This document shows positions 52,241-64,000 of a stretch of 64,000 nucleotides of DNA, one piece after another; the first letter of the stretch is position 1; the number at the start of each line of letters is the position of its first letter. The notes beneath the pieces are model-generated. The model made no database searches, had not been told where the DNA came from, and worked only from the letters and a program-made list of their open reading frames with translations. The translations under genes and the position numbers were made by a program. This DNA is from Rossellomorea aquimaris (GTDB taxonomy: Bacteria; Bacillota; Bacilli; Bacillales; Bacillaceae_B), in the NCBI RefSeq assembly GCF_001877785.1, contig NZ_MINN01000074.1:558001-622000 (forward strand), in the 5' to 3' direction.

Positions 52241-54426
52241 TTACGAGTGATTTCCTCCATTACGTAGGCTTCGATTACATCGCCCTCTTTAACGTCGTTG
52301 AAGTTCTTGATCGTAATACCACATTCATAGCCTTTCGCAACTTCTTTCGCATCATCCTTGAAACGTTTTAAAGCATCAAGCTCGCCTTCAAAGATCACTA
52401 CGCCGTCACGGATCAAACGGACACCGGAGTCACGGGAGATTTTACCCTCTGTTACATAGCTTCCCGCAATTGTCCCTACTTTAGACACTTTGAACGTTTG
52501 ACGGACCTCTGCCTGTCCGATAATTTTTTCTTCATATTCAGGATCAAGCATACCTTTCATTGCTGCTTCAATTTCTTCCATTACTTTATAAATGATGCGG
52601 TGTAAGCGGATTTCAACACCTTCTGCTTCAGCAGCACGCTTCGCGTTGACGTCCGGTCGTACATTAAATCCGATCACAATTGCATTGGAAGCGGAAGCAA
52701 GAGTGATGTCTGACTCGTTAATCGCCCCTGCACCAGTGTGGATGATGTTAACCTTAACACCCTCAACTTCAATCTTTAACAATGATGCAGCCAAAGCTTC
52801 CACTGAACCTTGAACGTCAGCTTTAAGGACCAGGTTGAGATCCTTCATTTCACCTTGTTTCATTTGTTCGAATAGATTTTCGAGACTCACTTTGGACTTT
52901 TCACCGCGCTGTGCCTGAAGAGCCTGGGAGGCACGTGATTCACCTACAGAACGGGCTGTTTTTTCATCTTCAAACACTACAAAACGGTCACCAGCTTGAG
53001 GTACATCGTTAAGGCCCGTGATTTCAACAGGAGTGGATGGACCGACTTTTTTCACGCGGCGGCCGAGATCATTGACCATTGCACGGACCCGCCCAAAAGT
53101 GTTCCCTACTACAATCGGATCACCGATTTTAAGTGTACCGTTTTGAACTAATAAGGTAGCTACAGAACCGCGTCCCTTATCAAGCTGTGCTTCGATCACG
53201 GTTCCGTTTGCAAGACGTTCCGGATTCGCTTTCAGCTCCTCTACTTCACTGACAAGGACGATCATCTCAAGAAGGTTATCAATCCCTTCCCCGGAGAGTG
53301 CAGACAGAGGTACGAATATGGTGTCGCCGCCCCATGCTTCAGGTACGAGCTCATATTCAGTGAGTTCCTGCATCACTCTATCAGGGTTTGCTGCTTCCTT
53401 GTCCATCTTATTCACGGCAATGATAATTGGTACTTCAGCAGCCTTTGCATGGTTGATTGCTTCAACCGTCTGCGGCATTACTCCATCATCGGCTGCAACG
53501 ACTATGATCGCGATATCCGTTACTTGAGCACCGCGTGCACGCATTGTAGTGAAGGCAGCATGTCCAGGAGTATCAAGGAAGGTGATTTTCTTTCCTTCAA
53601 CTTCTACCTGGTAGGCACCGATATGCTGGGTGATCCCGCCGGCTTCTCCAGCTGTCACTTTGGTATTACGGATGGAATCAAGCAGAGTCGTTTTTCCGTG
53701 ATCAACGTGACCCATGATGGTTACTACTGAAGGGCGCTCCTGTAACTCCGCTTCCTCATCTTCAGTGAAATATACGCTGAGGTCGGTCGTATCGATTTTG
53801 ATTTCCTCTTCAACCTCTACTCCATATTCACCTGCAATCAATTCGATTGAATCCTTGTCAAGTTCCTGGTTGATCGTTGCCATGACACCAAGCATGAAAA
53901 GCTTCTTGATGATTTCTGAAGGCTCTTTATGAAGTTTTTTGGCAAGCTCTGCAACCGTCAAGGATTCAGAGAACGTAATCTTGGAAGGAAGCTCTTTCTT
54001 CTTGACAGGCTGCTGTTGCTGAGGTGCCTGCTTGAAGTTTTTATTCGGTTTGTTGTTTCTGTTATTTTTATTTCTCTTATTGTTGTTATTGTTATTATTA
54101 TTGAAAGCTTTTTTCTCCTTCGACTGAGACTGCTGGCCATTCTTCTTCCCATCGCGGTTATTCGGTGCGGAATTCACCTTGCCTTTGGAAGAGGAATTAT
54201 TTTCTCTGGCAGTGTTCTGTTTTTGGTTTGAATTGTTCTGAGCCGGTTTATTCCCCTGCTCTTTAGAATTACTTGAAAACATTGAATCTAACTTTTTCAC
54301 GGTGTCGTCTTCTATTGTTGCCATATGGTTTGATACCTCAATATTTAATTGCTTTAGTTTTGAAATAACATCTTTGCTTGAAACATTATATTTTTTTGCA
54401 TATTCATAAACACGCATCTTGCTCAT
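52237..54426 (-). CDS. infB: Translation initiation factor IF-2
   Basis: 729 residues from ATG at 54426 after GGGGGTGA. IF2 N-domain ([24 protein letters not shown]), an Asn/Lys/Gln-rich linker (long Asn run near residue 115), then the GTPase: [33 protein letters not shown], and domains II-IV ending in the fMet-tRNA-binding barrel. The Asn runs are coded by repetitive AAT/AAC triplets. Confidence 0.97.
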   Translation of the reverse strand: MSKMRVYEYAKKYNVSSKDVISKLKQLNIEVSNHMATIEDDTVKKLDSMFSSNSKEQGNKPAQNNSNQKQNTARENNSSSKGKVNSAPNNRDGKKNGQQSQSKEKKAFNNNNNNNNKRNKNNRNNKPNKNFKQAPQQQQPVKKKELPSKITFSESLTVAELAKKLHKEPSEIIKKLFMLGVMATINQELDKDSIELIAGEYGVEVEEEIKIDTTDLSVYFTEDEEAELQERPSVVTIMGHVDHGKTTLLDSIRNTKVTAGEAGGITQHIGAYQVEVEGKKITFLDTPGHAAFTTMRARGAQVTDIAIIVVAADDGVMPQTVEAINHAKAAEVPIIIAVNKMDKEAANPDRVMQELTEYELVPEAWGGDTIFVPLSALSGEGIDNLLEMIVLVSEVEELKANPERLANGTVIEAQLDKGRGSVATLLVQNGTLKIGDPIVVGNTFGRVRAMVNDLGRRVKKVGPSTPVEITGLNDVPQAGDRFVVFEDEKTARSVGESRASQALQAQRGEKSKVSLENLFEQMKQGEMKDLNLVLKADVQGSVEALAASLLKIEVEGVKVNIIHTGAGAINESDITLASASNAIVIGFNVRPDVNAKRAAEAEGVEIRLHRIIYKVMEEIEAAMKGMLDPEYEEKIIGQAEVRQTFKVSKVGTIAGSYVTEGKISRDSGVRLIRDGVVIFEGELDALKRFKDDAKEVAKGYECGITIKNFNDVKEGDVIEAYVMEEITRK

Positions 54427-54446
54427 ATGTTCACCCCCATTGAGAT

Positions 54447-54749
54447 TCAATCGAGCATATCAGATAATTTACCGGCAAAACCCGCATCGGATAATGCCAC
54501 AACCACCCTGGCTTCTTTGCCAATTGAATGACCGAGGATATATCTGTCCTCCACAAACTTAACAGGCACATGATACGACTTGCATTTATCCATGACCTTC
54601 TTCTGAGTGTTTGCGGAAGCATCTTTTGAGAGCAGTACAAGCTTCGCCCGGCCGCTCCTTACTTCCTTGATCACCAATTCTTCACCGGAAATAATCTTCC
54701 GTGCCCGATTTGCCAACCCTAAAAGTGACATCCAACGATCTTGTTTCAT
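54447..54749 (-). CDS. ylxQ: L7Ae-family ribosomal protein YlxQ
   Basis: 100 residues with the L7Ae/L30e fold: [47 protein letters not shown]. Probably binds kink-turn RNA. It starts 11 bases after rnpM and ends 20 bases before infB. Confidence 0.94.
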   Translation of the reverse strand: MKQDRWMSLLGLANRARKIISGEELVIKEVRSGRAKLVLLSKDASANTQKKVMDKCKSYHVPVKFVEDRYILGHSIGKEARVVVALSDAGFAGKLSDMLD

Positions 54750-54759
54750 ACGCTAAACG

Positions 54760-55026
54760 TTACTCCTTCTCTACAAGACTTATCAATTCATCATAAACGG
54801 AATCGTCTATCTTAGCTTGTAATTGATTGGCTAAAGTATTTTTCTTCTTTGCCTGTAAAATAACTTCTTTGTCCTTAGAGAGGTAAGCACCGCGTCCCGA
54901 TTTCTTACCTGTGGGATCAACCGATACTTCTCCTTCTTTCGAACGGACAATTCTTATCATATCTTTTTTAGGTTTCATTTCCCCTGTTGCAATACACTTG
55001 CGCAATGGTATCTTTTTGCTGCCCAT
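54760..55026 (-). CDS. rnpM: RNA-binding protein RnpM (YlxR)
   Basis: 88 residues: KKIPLRKCIATGEMKPKKDMIRIVRSKEGEVSVDPTGKKSGRGAYL is the YlxR core, with the conserved GRGAY loop. The B. subtilis protein binds and modulates RNase P. ATG at 55026 after GAGGTGA; an in-frame start three codons upstream is less supported. Confidence 0.94.
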   Translation of the reverse strand: MGSKKIPLRKCIATGEMKPKKDMIRIVRSKEGEVSVDPTGKKSGRGAYLSKDKEVILQAKKKNTLANQLQAKIDDSVYDELISLVEKE

Positions 55027-55038
55027 GCTTTTCACCTC

Positions 55039-56172
55039 TTACTCTTGATCATCAAAATCAATATTCAAAGGTTCGTTATCATACTCTTCTTCTTCATCCT
55101 GTGGAAGAAAAGCTTCTTCACGGGGATAGAGTCCGAGTTCGCGTGCATCGGTCTCACTTTTGATATCAATCTTCCAGTTTGTCAATTTTGCAGCCAGGCG
55201 CGCGTTTTGTCCGCGTTTACCGATTGCGAGAGATAACTGATAATCGGGGACGACCACTCTGGTTGCTTTTTCTTCTTCATTCACCTGGACGTCCAGCACT
55301 TTGGAAGGGCTCAATGCATTTGCGACAAACGCAACCGGATTTTCAGACCAGTGTACGATATCAATTTTTTCACCTTTCAATTCATTGACGATTGCCTGCA
55401 CACGGGCACCCTTCGTTCCCACACATGCACCGACCGGATCAATCTCCGAATTTTCAGCATGAACGGAAATCTTGGATCTGTCCCCTGCTTCACGGGCCAC
55501 CGATTTGATCTCGACGGTACCGTCAAAGATTTCAGGTACTTCAATCTCGAACAGGCGTTTTAATAATCCTGGGTGAGTACGGGAAACAAAGATTTGAGGA
55601 CCTTTGGTCGTCTTCTCGACTTTCGTGATATATACTTTGATCCGGTCATGCGGTTTATACGTTTCATTAGGCATCTGTTCACTTACAGGAAGCAGGGCTT
55701 CGATCTTGCCAAGTGCCACGTAAATGAATCTGTTGTCCTGCCGCTGTACGATACCGGTCATGATATCTTCTTCGCGATCCACGAATTCTGAATAAATGAT
55801 CCCACGTTCGGCTTCCCTTACGCGTTGCGTTACAACCTGCTTGGCTGTCTGAGCTGCAATGCGCCCGAAATCCTTGGGTGTAACCTCAAGTTCGACTACG
55901 TCACCGACTTCATAGCTTGGGTTGATTTCGGCCGCGTCTTCAACTGAAATTTCAAGACGTGAATCAAAAACTTCCTCAACCACTTCTTTGCGCGCGAATA
56001 CCCGCATTGTTCCCGTTTCCAGGTTCAAATCTACACGGACATTCTGTGCCTGATTAAAGTTTCGCTTGTATGCCGAAACCAAAGCGGCTTCGATGGCTTC
56101 GATGATCACATCTCTTGCGATGCCTTTTTCTTTCTCTAAAACAGTTAGAGCATCTAGTAACTGAGTGCTCAT
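55039..56172 (-). CDS. nusA: Transcription termination/antitermination factor NusA
   Basis: 377 residues: N-terminal RNA-polymerase-binding domain, S1 domain ([34 protein letters not shown]), KH1 ([29 protein letters not shown]) and KH2 ([23 protein letters not shown]). It lacks the C-terminal acidic repeats of enterobacterial NusA, as Bacillus NusA does. ATG at 56172 after AAAGGGGG. Confidence 0.97.
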   Translation of the reverse strand: MSTQLLDALTVLEKEKGIARDVIIEAIEAALVSAYKRNFNQAQNVRVDLNLETGTMRVFARKEVVEEVFDSRLEISVEDAAEINPSYEVGDVVELEVTPKDFGRIAAQTAKQVVTQRVREAERGIIYSEFVDREEDIMTGIVQRQDNRFIYVALGKIEALLPVSEQMPNETYKPHDRIKVYITKVEKTTKGPQIFVSRTHPGLLKRLFEIEVPEIFDGTVEIKSVAREAGDRSKISVHAENSEIDPVGACVGTKGARVQAIVNELKGEKIDIVHWSENPVAFVANALSPSKVLDVQVNEEEKATRVVVPDYQLSLAIGKRGQNARLAAKLTNWKIDIKSETDARELGLYPREEAFLPQDEEEEYDNEPLNIDFDDQE

Positions 56173-56211
56173 GTTGGTGTAATCCCCCTTTATAATACGG
56201 TTGTATCCTGA

Positions 56212-56679
56212 TTAGAATGTTACAGCCAATCTTGCAATCGCAATCTTGTCTGATGGAATCTCAACCTTCTTTTTACGAGTTTTGATGGTGACTTCCAATG
56301 ATAATTGTTCGGAAGAATAGGTTAGTAAAGTCCCTTCGAACGCTTTTTCTCCATTTATCGGTTCATACGTTTTAACATAAACGTTCTTGCCGACAGCTTT
56401 CTGAAAGTCCTTTTCATTCTTCAAAGGACGCTCTGCTCCTGGAGAAGATACTTCCAAGAAGTAATTATGTGGAATCGGATCAATTTCATCCAGCTTCTCA
56501 CTTAGTCGTTCACTGACTATCCCGCATTCTTCAATGTCCACACCGGAATCCTTGTCGATGAAAACACGAAGGAACCAATTGGAACCTTCCTTTACGTACT
56601 CCATGTCGATAAGTTCAAGGGACATGTCATCAAGGATCGGTGTGACAAGTTCTTCTACTAGTGTAATAATTTTGCTCAT
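56212..56679 (-). CDS. rimP: Ribosome maturation factor RimP
   Basis: 155 residues from ATG 56679 (AGGAGG seven bases ahead; a longer in-frame start is discarded). [43 protein letters not shown] and [18 protein letters not shown] are the RimP signatures. First gene of the nusA operon, needed for 30S assembly. Confidence 0.96.
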   Translation of the reverse strand: MSKIITLVEELVTPILDDMSLELIDMEYVKEGSNWFLRVFIDKDSGVDIEECGIVSERLSEKLDEIDPIPHNYFLEVSSPGAERPLKNEKDFQKAVGKNVYVKTYEPINGEKAFEGTLLTYSSEQLSLEVTIKTRKKKVEIPSDKIAIARLAVTF

Positions 56680-56749
56680 ACTTACCTCCTGGTCTATATG
56701 AAAATCTTGCACCAAGACTAGAAATAATCCTTAAAAACCCCATGTAATA

Positions 56750-56780
56750 ACGAAAGAGTGGGGTGCGACCCCACTCTTCT
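56750..56780 (-). terminator. Intrinsic terminator of polC
   Basis: On the minus strand AAGAGTGGGGT and ACCCCACTCTTTCGTT around a three-base loop in the polC-rimP gap. Confidence 0.85.
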
Positions 56781-56860
56781 GCTTAGAGCTATCTTTAGTA
56801 TTTCCACTAAAAATATACCATAATCCACATTTTTATGCAAACAATTCCCATGGGACGGGG

Positions 56861-59800
56861 CTAGAAGAGGGACAATTGGTTTTTATCGGGCAGACTTTCA
56901 AGACAGCCGTGATTGTCCAGATACTCAATGATGGTCTTCGATACGCGGCCTCTTTGCTGAAGATCTTCTTTCGATAGGAATTCTCCATTTTCACGCGCCT
57001 TCACGATATTGATCGCCGCGTTTGTACCAAGTCCGGGTATGGAATTGAACGGAGGGATCAATGAATCGCCATCAATGATGAATTCTGAAGCATGCGAGCG
57101 GTAAAGATCCACCTTTTGAAATTTGTAGCCCCTCTCACACATTTCAAGTGCAAGCTCCAGCACAGTCAAAGTATTCTTTTCTTTAGGTGAAGCATCAAGG
57201 CCTTTGCTGTTGATTTCTTCTATCTTAGCACGAACTGCCTGGGAACCTCTCACCATCGCTTCAATATCAAAATCCTCTGCCCTTACCGTAAAGTAAGCTG
57301 CGTAATAAAGTAAGGCATGATGAACCTTGAAGTACGCGATCCTCACAGCCATAAGCACATAAGCTGCAGCATGGGCTTTCGGGAACATGTATTTGATTTT
57401 GAGGCAGGAATCGATATACCAGTCAGGCACACCGTTATTCTTCATTTCCTCCACCCACTCATCCTGCAGGCCTTTTCCTTTACGCACGAATTCCATGATC
57501 TTAAACGCAAGGGATGGCTCAAGCCCCTGATAGATGAGGTAAACCATGATATCATCACGGCAGCCGATTACTTCACTCAGGTTGCATATATTGTTATGGA
57601 TCAGTTCTTGAGCATTTCCAAGCCATACATCCGTTCCATGTGATAACCCTGAAATCTGGACAAGCTCCGAAAATGTAGTAGGTTTGGTATCTTCAAGCAT
57701 CTGCCTTACAAATCGGGTACCAAACTCAGGAATACCGAGTGTTCCGGTTTTACACATGATCTGGTCTTCAGTAACACCCAATGATTCAGTACCGCTGAAA
57801 ATTTTCATAACTTCCGGATCATCGGTTGGAATCGTTTTTGGATCGATTCCGGATAAATCCTGCAACATTCTGATTACAGTGGGATCATCGTGTCCAAGTA
57901 TGTCCAATTTCAGCAAGTTATCATGGATGGAATGGAAGTCAAAATGAGTCGTTCTCCATTCTGAATTCTGATCATCTGCCGGGTATTGGATAGGGGAGAA
58001 ATCAAAGATATCCATATAATCCGGGACTACGATGATACCGCCTGGATGCTGTCCTGTCGTCCGTTTGACACCTGTACATCCGCTTACCAGCCTGTCTATC
58101 TCCGCTCCCCTGATTTGCAGCGCGTTGTCATTCGCATAGCCCTTTACGTATCCATAGGCGGTTTTTTCTGCAACGGTTCCTATTGTGCCTGCACGGTAGA
58201 CATTTTCTTCACCGAACAGCACTTTCGTGTAGTTATGTGCCTGCGGCTGGTACTCACCCGAGAAGTTCAAGTCGATATCGGGGACTTTGTCCCCCTTGAA
58301 TCCCAAGAAGGTTTCAAACGGGATATCATGTCCGTCTTTTTTATATGCGTGTCCGCAGTCAGGACAGTCTTTATTCGGCAGGTCAAAGCCTGAACCGACA
58401 GAGCCGTCATCGAAGAACTCTGATTTCTTGCATCCCGGGCACACATAATGCGGAGGCAGCGGGTTTACTTCGGTGATTTCTGTCATTGTCGCTACAAAGG
58501 AGGAACCGACAGAACCACGCGAACCGACAAGATACCCGTCATCCAGCGACTTTTTAACCAGTTTATGCGAAATCAAATAAATGACAGCGAATCCATGGCC
58601 GATGATGCTTTTGAGTTCCTTTTCCAGTCTTGCTTCAACAATTTCAGGCAGGTCTTCACCATAAATGCTTTTAGCCATCGCATAACTCATCCGGCGCATT
58701 TCTTCATCTGCACCTTCGATTTTTGGCGTATATAAGTCATCCTTGATAGGTTTAATCACTTCGACCATGTCCGCAATCTTATTGGAGTTTTCAACGACAA
58801 TTTCTTTCGCTTTCTCTTTGCCCAGGAATGAGAAACAATCAAGCATCTCATTGGTTGTCCGGAAATGCACATCCGGGAGGGAATGACGGTTTAACGGATT
58901 GGCCCCGCCCTGAGATCCCACAAGGATCTGGCGGTAAATCTTATCTGTTTCATTCAAATAATGAACATTCCCAGTCGCTACAACCGGCTTATTGATCTTT
59001 TCACCCAGCTCAACGATATTTTTGATGATGTCTTCAAGGTTTTTCTGGCTTTGCACGAGATCGAGTTCAATCAAATGCTGATAGACTTCTTTAGGATGCA
59101 CTTCTAAGTAATCATAAAACTGAGCCGTCTCCTCTACTTCTGCTTTTCCTTTTTGCATCATGCCTTCAAAGACTTCTCCTTTATCGCAGCCTGATCCCAC
59201 CAAGATACCGGAACGGTACTTTTGCAGCTGCGACCGGGGAATTCTCGGGACTCTGTAGAAGTAATGCATATGGGAAATGGACACCAATTTATATAGATTC
59301 TTAAGCCCTTCCTCATTTTGGGCAATCAACGTACAATGATATGGCCTTGAGCGTTTATACGCATCGCCTTTACCCATATAATCGTTTAATTGATTATGAT
59401 TGACAATGCCTTTTTCATAAGCGTCTTTCAGCATCTTCAATAATAGATATCCGGTCGCTTCTGCATCGTAGATGGCGCGGTGGTGCTGGGTCAATTCCAC
59501 ATCAAATTTCTTGGCCAGAGTGTTCAACCGATGATTCTTGAACTGGGGATATAACAATCTTGCCAGCTCCAGTGTATCGATTACCGGATTTGCCGCCTTG
59601 GGTAGACCTGCTTTTTGATATCCTGCATTCAAAAACCCCATATCGAAGGAAGCATTGTGGGCAACCAGTATATCTTCGCCCACCCATTCAAGATAATCAT
59701 GAAGGACATCGTTGATTTCAGGTGCATTCTGGACCATGTCATCAGTGATGCCGGTTAAATCAATCGTCGTCGCAGACAGCGGATGATGAGGATTTGCAAA

Positions 59801-61180
59801 GGATTCAAAACGATCAATGATCTCGCCATCCTTGATCTTTACGGCTGCAAGCTCAATGATTGTATCGTAAACTGCCGAAAGACCTGTTGTCTCGACGTCA
59901 AATACGACATAAACAGCATCTTCCAGAGGGCGGTCGGTTTCGTTGTACCCGATCGGCACACCGTCATCCACCAGGTTTGCTTCGAGTCCGTATAGTACCT
60001 TGATGTCATTCTTCCTGCTTGCGCTATAAGCCTCAGGGAAAGACTGTGCGACAGCATGGTCCGTAATCGCGATCGCTTTATGCCCCCATTTCTTGGCTTG
60101 TGCAACAACGCTTGAAACAGAGCTGACTGCATCCATTTGGCTCATCGGGGAATGCATATGCAGCTCTACTCTTTTCTCCTCTGAGGGTGCAGTATCAAGA
60201 CGAAGTACAGGTTTGATCTCATTCACATCGTTAGCGATCATAACAAGATCTCTCACGAATGTATCGTTTTGGATACTTCCGCGGCATCGTACCCACATAC
60301 CTTTTTTCATATTATTCATGACAGCTGCATCTTCTTTATCACGGGAGAACATCTTGACGAGGATTGAACTGGTATAGTCTGTCACTTTGAAGGTTAACAA
60401 AGTCCTGCCGCTCCTGAGTTCCCGCGTTTCACAATCGAAGACATAACCTTCGATTGCAATGCGTCTCTCTTCATCGTAAATATCTTCTATTTTCCTGAAA
60501 TCGGCATCGTCTTTAATTGAAAGACCTAGCATGAATGGTCCGCTTGGAGCATCTGAAGCTTCTTCTTTCTCGGCTTTTTCCATTTCGATTAGAGCCTGCT
60601 TCGCTCTCTCCTGGTCTTCTTTCATTTTTTCCTCTAGGAATTTTTCATAATCATTATTTTGTTCGTCCACTTTGGCTACCTCAGCATCAAGCACCAGTCT
60701 TGGAAACCCGAAATTTTCGAAAGCAGAACAAATGATTTCCCCGTATTTTCTTTTCAACTGCGTCGCTTCAGTATCGTTAGATGCCTTAACGATAATTTTG
60801 TTCCCGATTATTTCAGGTTTTTGAGTGTTGAGCAGCTTCAAGAGGGGAGGGGATATTCCCTGGATCTCTTTTATACATTCACTCCAATAATCAAGTATGG
60901 CTTGTTCGGTCATTTCCATATTCAGCACTCTCAAGCTGAAGCTTACGTTTGCGATATGCTTGAATGAGGTTTGCAGGGCCAAAGAAAAACGGCTCCATAC
61001 TTTGCAGGGAATCATTTCTTCGAGTGTAAAATAAAAGTGCCACTTTCGTTCGCTTCGGTAAACTGAAAGTTTTTCTATCTCTGCATTGTTAAAGTACTTA
61101 ACAAATGCATCCTCTGTCAGGCCGAGCTGCTGTAACAGCAGTTGAAACCTTTCTTTTTTGCCGAGGGACTTTTCATCCAT
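56861..61180 (-). CDS. polC: DNA polymerase III alpha subunit, PolC type
   Basis: 1439 residues, the PolC size. OB fold ([30 protein letters not shown]), PHP domain ([15 protein letters not shown]) split by the 3'-5' exonuclease ([34 protein letters not shown]), a four-Cys zinc finger ([22 protein letters not shown]), and the palm with DIDLNFSG. The replicative polymerase of low-GC Gram-positives. ATG at 61180, after GGGGGAAAGG; the ORF could open five codons earlier. Confidence 0.97.
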   Translation of the reverse strand: MDEKSLGKKERFQLLLQQLGLTEDAFVKYFNNAEIEKLSVYRSERKWHFYFTLEEMIPCKVWSRFSLALQTSFKHIANVSFSLRVLNMEMTEQAILDYWSECIKEIQGISPPLLKLLNTQKPEIIGNKIIVKASNDTEATQLKRKYGEIICSAFENFGFPRLVLDAEVAKVDEQNNDYEKFLEEKMKEDQERAKQALIEMEKAEKEEASDAPSGPFMLGLSIKDDADFRKIEDIYDEERRIAIEGYVFDCETRELRSGRTLLTFKVTDYTSSILVKMFSRDKEDAAVMNNMKKGMWVRCRGSIQNDTFVRDLVMIANDVNEIKPVLRLDTAPSEEKRVELHMHSPMSQMDAVSSVSSVVAQAKKWGHKAIAITDHAVAQSFPEAYSASRKNDIKVLYGLEANLVDDGVPIGYNETDRPLEDAVYVVFDVETTGLSAVYDTIIELAAVKIKDGEIIDRFESFANPHHPLSATTIDLTGITDDMVQNAPEINDVLHDYLEWVGEDILVAHNASFDMGFLNAGYQKAGLPKAANPVIDTLELARLLYPQFKNHRLNTLAKKFDVELTQHHRAIYDAEATGYLLLKMLKDAYEKGIVNHNQLNDYMGKGDAYKRSRPYHCTLIAQNEEGLKNLYKLVSISHMHYFYRVPRIPRSQLQKYRSGILVGSGCDKGEVFEGMMQKGKAEVEETAQFYDYLEVHPKEVYQHLIELDLVQSQKNLEDIIKNIVELGEKINKPVVATGNVHYLNETDKIYRQILVGSQGGANPLNRHSLPDVHFRTTNEMLDCFSFLGKEKAKEIVVENSNKIADMVEVIKPIKDDLYTPKIEGADEEMRRMSYAMAKSIYGEDLPEIVEARLEKELKSIIGHGFAVIYLISHKLVKKSLDDGYLVGSRGSVGSSFVATMTEITEVNPLPPHYVCPGCKKSEFFDDGSVGSGFDLPNKDCPDCGHAYKKDGHDIPFETFLGFKGDKVPDIDLNFSGEYQPQAHNYTKVLFGEENVYRAGTIGTVAEKTAYGYVKGYANDNALQIRGAEIDRLVSGCTGVKRTTGQHPGGIIVVPDYMDIFDFSPIQYPADDQNSEWRTTHFDFHSIHDNLLKLDILGHDDPTVIRMLQDLSGIDPKTIPTDDPEVMKIFSGTESLGVTEDQIMCKTGTLGIPEFGTRFVRQMLEDTKPTTFSELVQISGLSHGTDVWLGNAQELIHNNICNLSEVIGCRDDIMVYLIYQGLEPSLAFKIMEFVRKGKGLQDEWVEEMKNNGVPDWYIDSCLKIKYMFPKAHAAAYVLMAVRIAYFKVHHALLYYAAYFTVRAEDFDIEAMVRGSQAVRAKIEEINSKGLDASPKEKNTLTVLELALEMCERGYKFQKVDLYRSHASEFIIDGDSLIPPFNSIPGLGTNAAINIVKARENGEFLSKEDLQQRGRVSKTIIEYLDNHGCLESLPDKNQLSLF

Positions 61181-61227
61181 TTCCCTTTCCCCCATTTCTA
61201 TATATTATTTGTTCAATGATAACTGAA

Positions 61228-61280
61228 GAAAAGGGCTGACGATAAGGATCATTGCTTCCCTAATGATTCAGCCCTTTTAT
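61228..61280 (-). terminator. Intrinsic terminator of proS
   Basis: On the minus strand AAAAGGGCTGA and TCAGCCCTTTTCTTC close a long hairpin just after the proS stop. Confidence 0.85.
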
Positions 61281-61281
61281 A

Positions 61282-62991
<1,710 letters not shown>

Positions 62992-63052
62992 TTAGCAGCA
63001 CCTCAGTTACCAGATAATATATTTTAAATAATAATTATGTAATTCATAAGAA

Positions 63053-63152
63053 AAGAACGGAGAAACGCTCTCCATTCCCTTCTCTATTTTATCTTAAATG
63101 AACAGGCAGTTCTACCCTCATTTTCAGTAGAGAGAGGTAGAAACTGCCTGTG
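63053..63152 (-). terminator. Two hairpins after rseP, probable terminator region
   Basis: On the minus strand CAGGCAGTTTCTACC and GGTAGAACTGCCTG form a 14-bp stem (63152..63101) with a weak T tract; GGAGAGCGTTTCTCC (about 63077..63063) is then followed by TTCTTTTC. Confidence 0.6.
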
Positions 63153-63186
63153 AATCTTTCGATATCATTAAATTGAATGATATATC

Positions 63187-64000
63187 TTATAAAAAGAATC
63201 GTTGAATATCATTCCAAGTAACGACCAGCATAAGCACCATTAAGAGGGCGAACCCTACAAAATGGACCATCCCTTCCATTTGACGGTCGACCGGTTTTCC
63301 ACGGACCGCCTCAATTGCGAAGAAAAGAAGGCGTCCGCCGTCAAGAGCAGGTATCGGGAGTAAATTCATAATACCCAGATTGATACTCAAAATAGCTGCC
63401 CACCTCATCAAATAGAAGATCCCTGATTTTGCCACAACATCTGTAGACTGATAAATCCCGACCGGTCCTGACAGCGCATCGATTGAGAATTCACCTGATA
63501 CAAGTTTCCCCAGAAGAACAAATATCATTTTCGTCCATTCATATGTCTGCTCTGCACTGTTGGTAACCACTTTCAAAGGAGACTTTTCAACCGGGCTGTG
63601 CACCCCTATTATCCCAATTTCTTTACCTTCAACTTCCTGGGGTTTAGGAGTGACGGAAAGTTCTTGTGTGGTTCCGCCGCGGTCTACGATGAAGTTAAGT
63701 TCATCTCCGGGATGTTTTTGGATGACAGTCACAATGTCTTCCCATGTGGAAATTTCTTTTCCATCAATGCTTTGAACGACATCATTCTTTTGCAATCCAG
63801 CTTCCCTCGCTGCTCCGTCTTCAGTGAGATTGCCCAGTACAGGATCATTAGTCGGCACTCCCTGAAGAAGTCCTACAAGCAGGAAGATGAAAAATGCCAG
63901 AATGAAATTAAACAGCGGACCGGCAAAGATGGCCATTGCCCGTTTCGGGAGAGATTTGGATGCAAACTGTCGATCCCACGGTGCAATCTGTGTTTCTACG
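63187..64000 (-). CDS. rseP: Site-2 zinc metalloprotease RseP/RasP, C-terminal part (open at window edge)
   Basis: At least 271 residues are visible, open to the edge. VETQIAPWDRQFASKSLPKR leads into AMAIFAGPLFNFILAFFIFLLVG (membrane helix), a PDZ domain (LTEDGAAREAGLQKNDVVQSIDGKEI), and LPIPALDGGRLLFFAIEAVRGKPV with the third zinc ligand Asp. The HExxH motif must lie beyond 64000. RasP cuts anti-sigma factor and other membrane-protein stubs in the membrane. The N-terminus is missing only because the window ends. Confidence 0.95.
   Translation of the reverse strand, partial: VETQIAPWDRQFASKSLPKRAMAIFAGPLFNFILAFFIFLLVGLLQGVPTNDPVLGNLTEDGAAREAGLQKNDVVQSIDGKEISTWEDIVTVIQKHPGDELNFIVDRGGTTQELSVTPKPQEVEGKEIGIIGVHSPVEKSPLKVVTNSAEQTYEWTKMIFVLLGKLVSGEFSIDALSGPVGIYQSTDVVAKSGIFYLMRWAAILSINLGIMNLLPIPALDGGRLLFFAIEAVRGKPVDRQMEGMVHFVGFALLMVLMLVVTWNDIQRFFL

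Noticed and set aside
62992-63186. T-box leader for proS
   Set aside because: GGGTAGAACTGCC resembles the T-box core only loosely, the interval is too short for stem I plus antiterminator, and the hairpin fits the end of rseP better.

Overview
The window is chromosomal DNA from an endospore-forming Bacillaceae (Bacillus sensu lato; I cannot fix the genus from sequence alone). From 64 kb down to about 8 kb almost every gene lies on the minus strand, in the order known from Bacillus: rseP-proS-polC, rimP-nusA-rnpM-ylxQ-infB-ylxP-rbfA-truB-ribC, rpsO-pnpA-ylxY-mlpA-ymxH, spoVFA-spoVFB-asd-dapG-dapA, rnjB-tepA-ylzJ-spoIIIE, a GntR regulator with a nupNOPQ nucleoside transporter, ymfF-ymfH-ymfI-ymfJ-ymfK-rodZ-pgsA-cinA-recA, then rny-ymdB-spoVS-dipeptidase-korA-korB.

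This backbone joins DNA and RNA metabolism (PolC, RecA, RNase Y, RNase J2, PNPase), translation (IF2, S15, ProS, TruB, RbfA, RimP), diaminopimelate/lysine and dipicolinate synthesis (asd, dapG, dapA with spoVFAB) and sporulation (SpoIIIE, SpoVS, YmdB, YlxY).

Positions 1 to about 8.1 kb are different: mixed strands, glycosyltransferases, a sugar-nucleotide epimerase, coiled-coil proteins, a cysteine-rich protein behind a sigma-K-type promoter, a BclA-tail-like small protein and a JAMM-domain protein overlapped by a 44-residue ORF with a strong ribosome binding site. I read this as a spore-surface (coat/exosporium) locus next to korB.

Two features stand out. First, recA is split by a 985-nt group I intron (15797..16781) whose P1-P2 interval carries an ORF for a tandem-HTH plus Vsr-like (EDxHD-type) homing endonuclease; splicing rebuilds a full RecA of 345 residues. 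Second, the intergenic regions carry a family of roughly 120-bp structured repeats (one at 13.3 kb, one at 25.6 kb, a tandem set at 42.9-43.3 kb). Their stems covary between copies, and one copy sits inside another, larger palindromic repeat, which indicates past mobility. No rRNA, tRNA, CRISPR array, insertion sequence with transposase, or prophage was seen.
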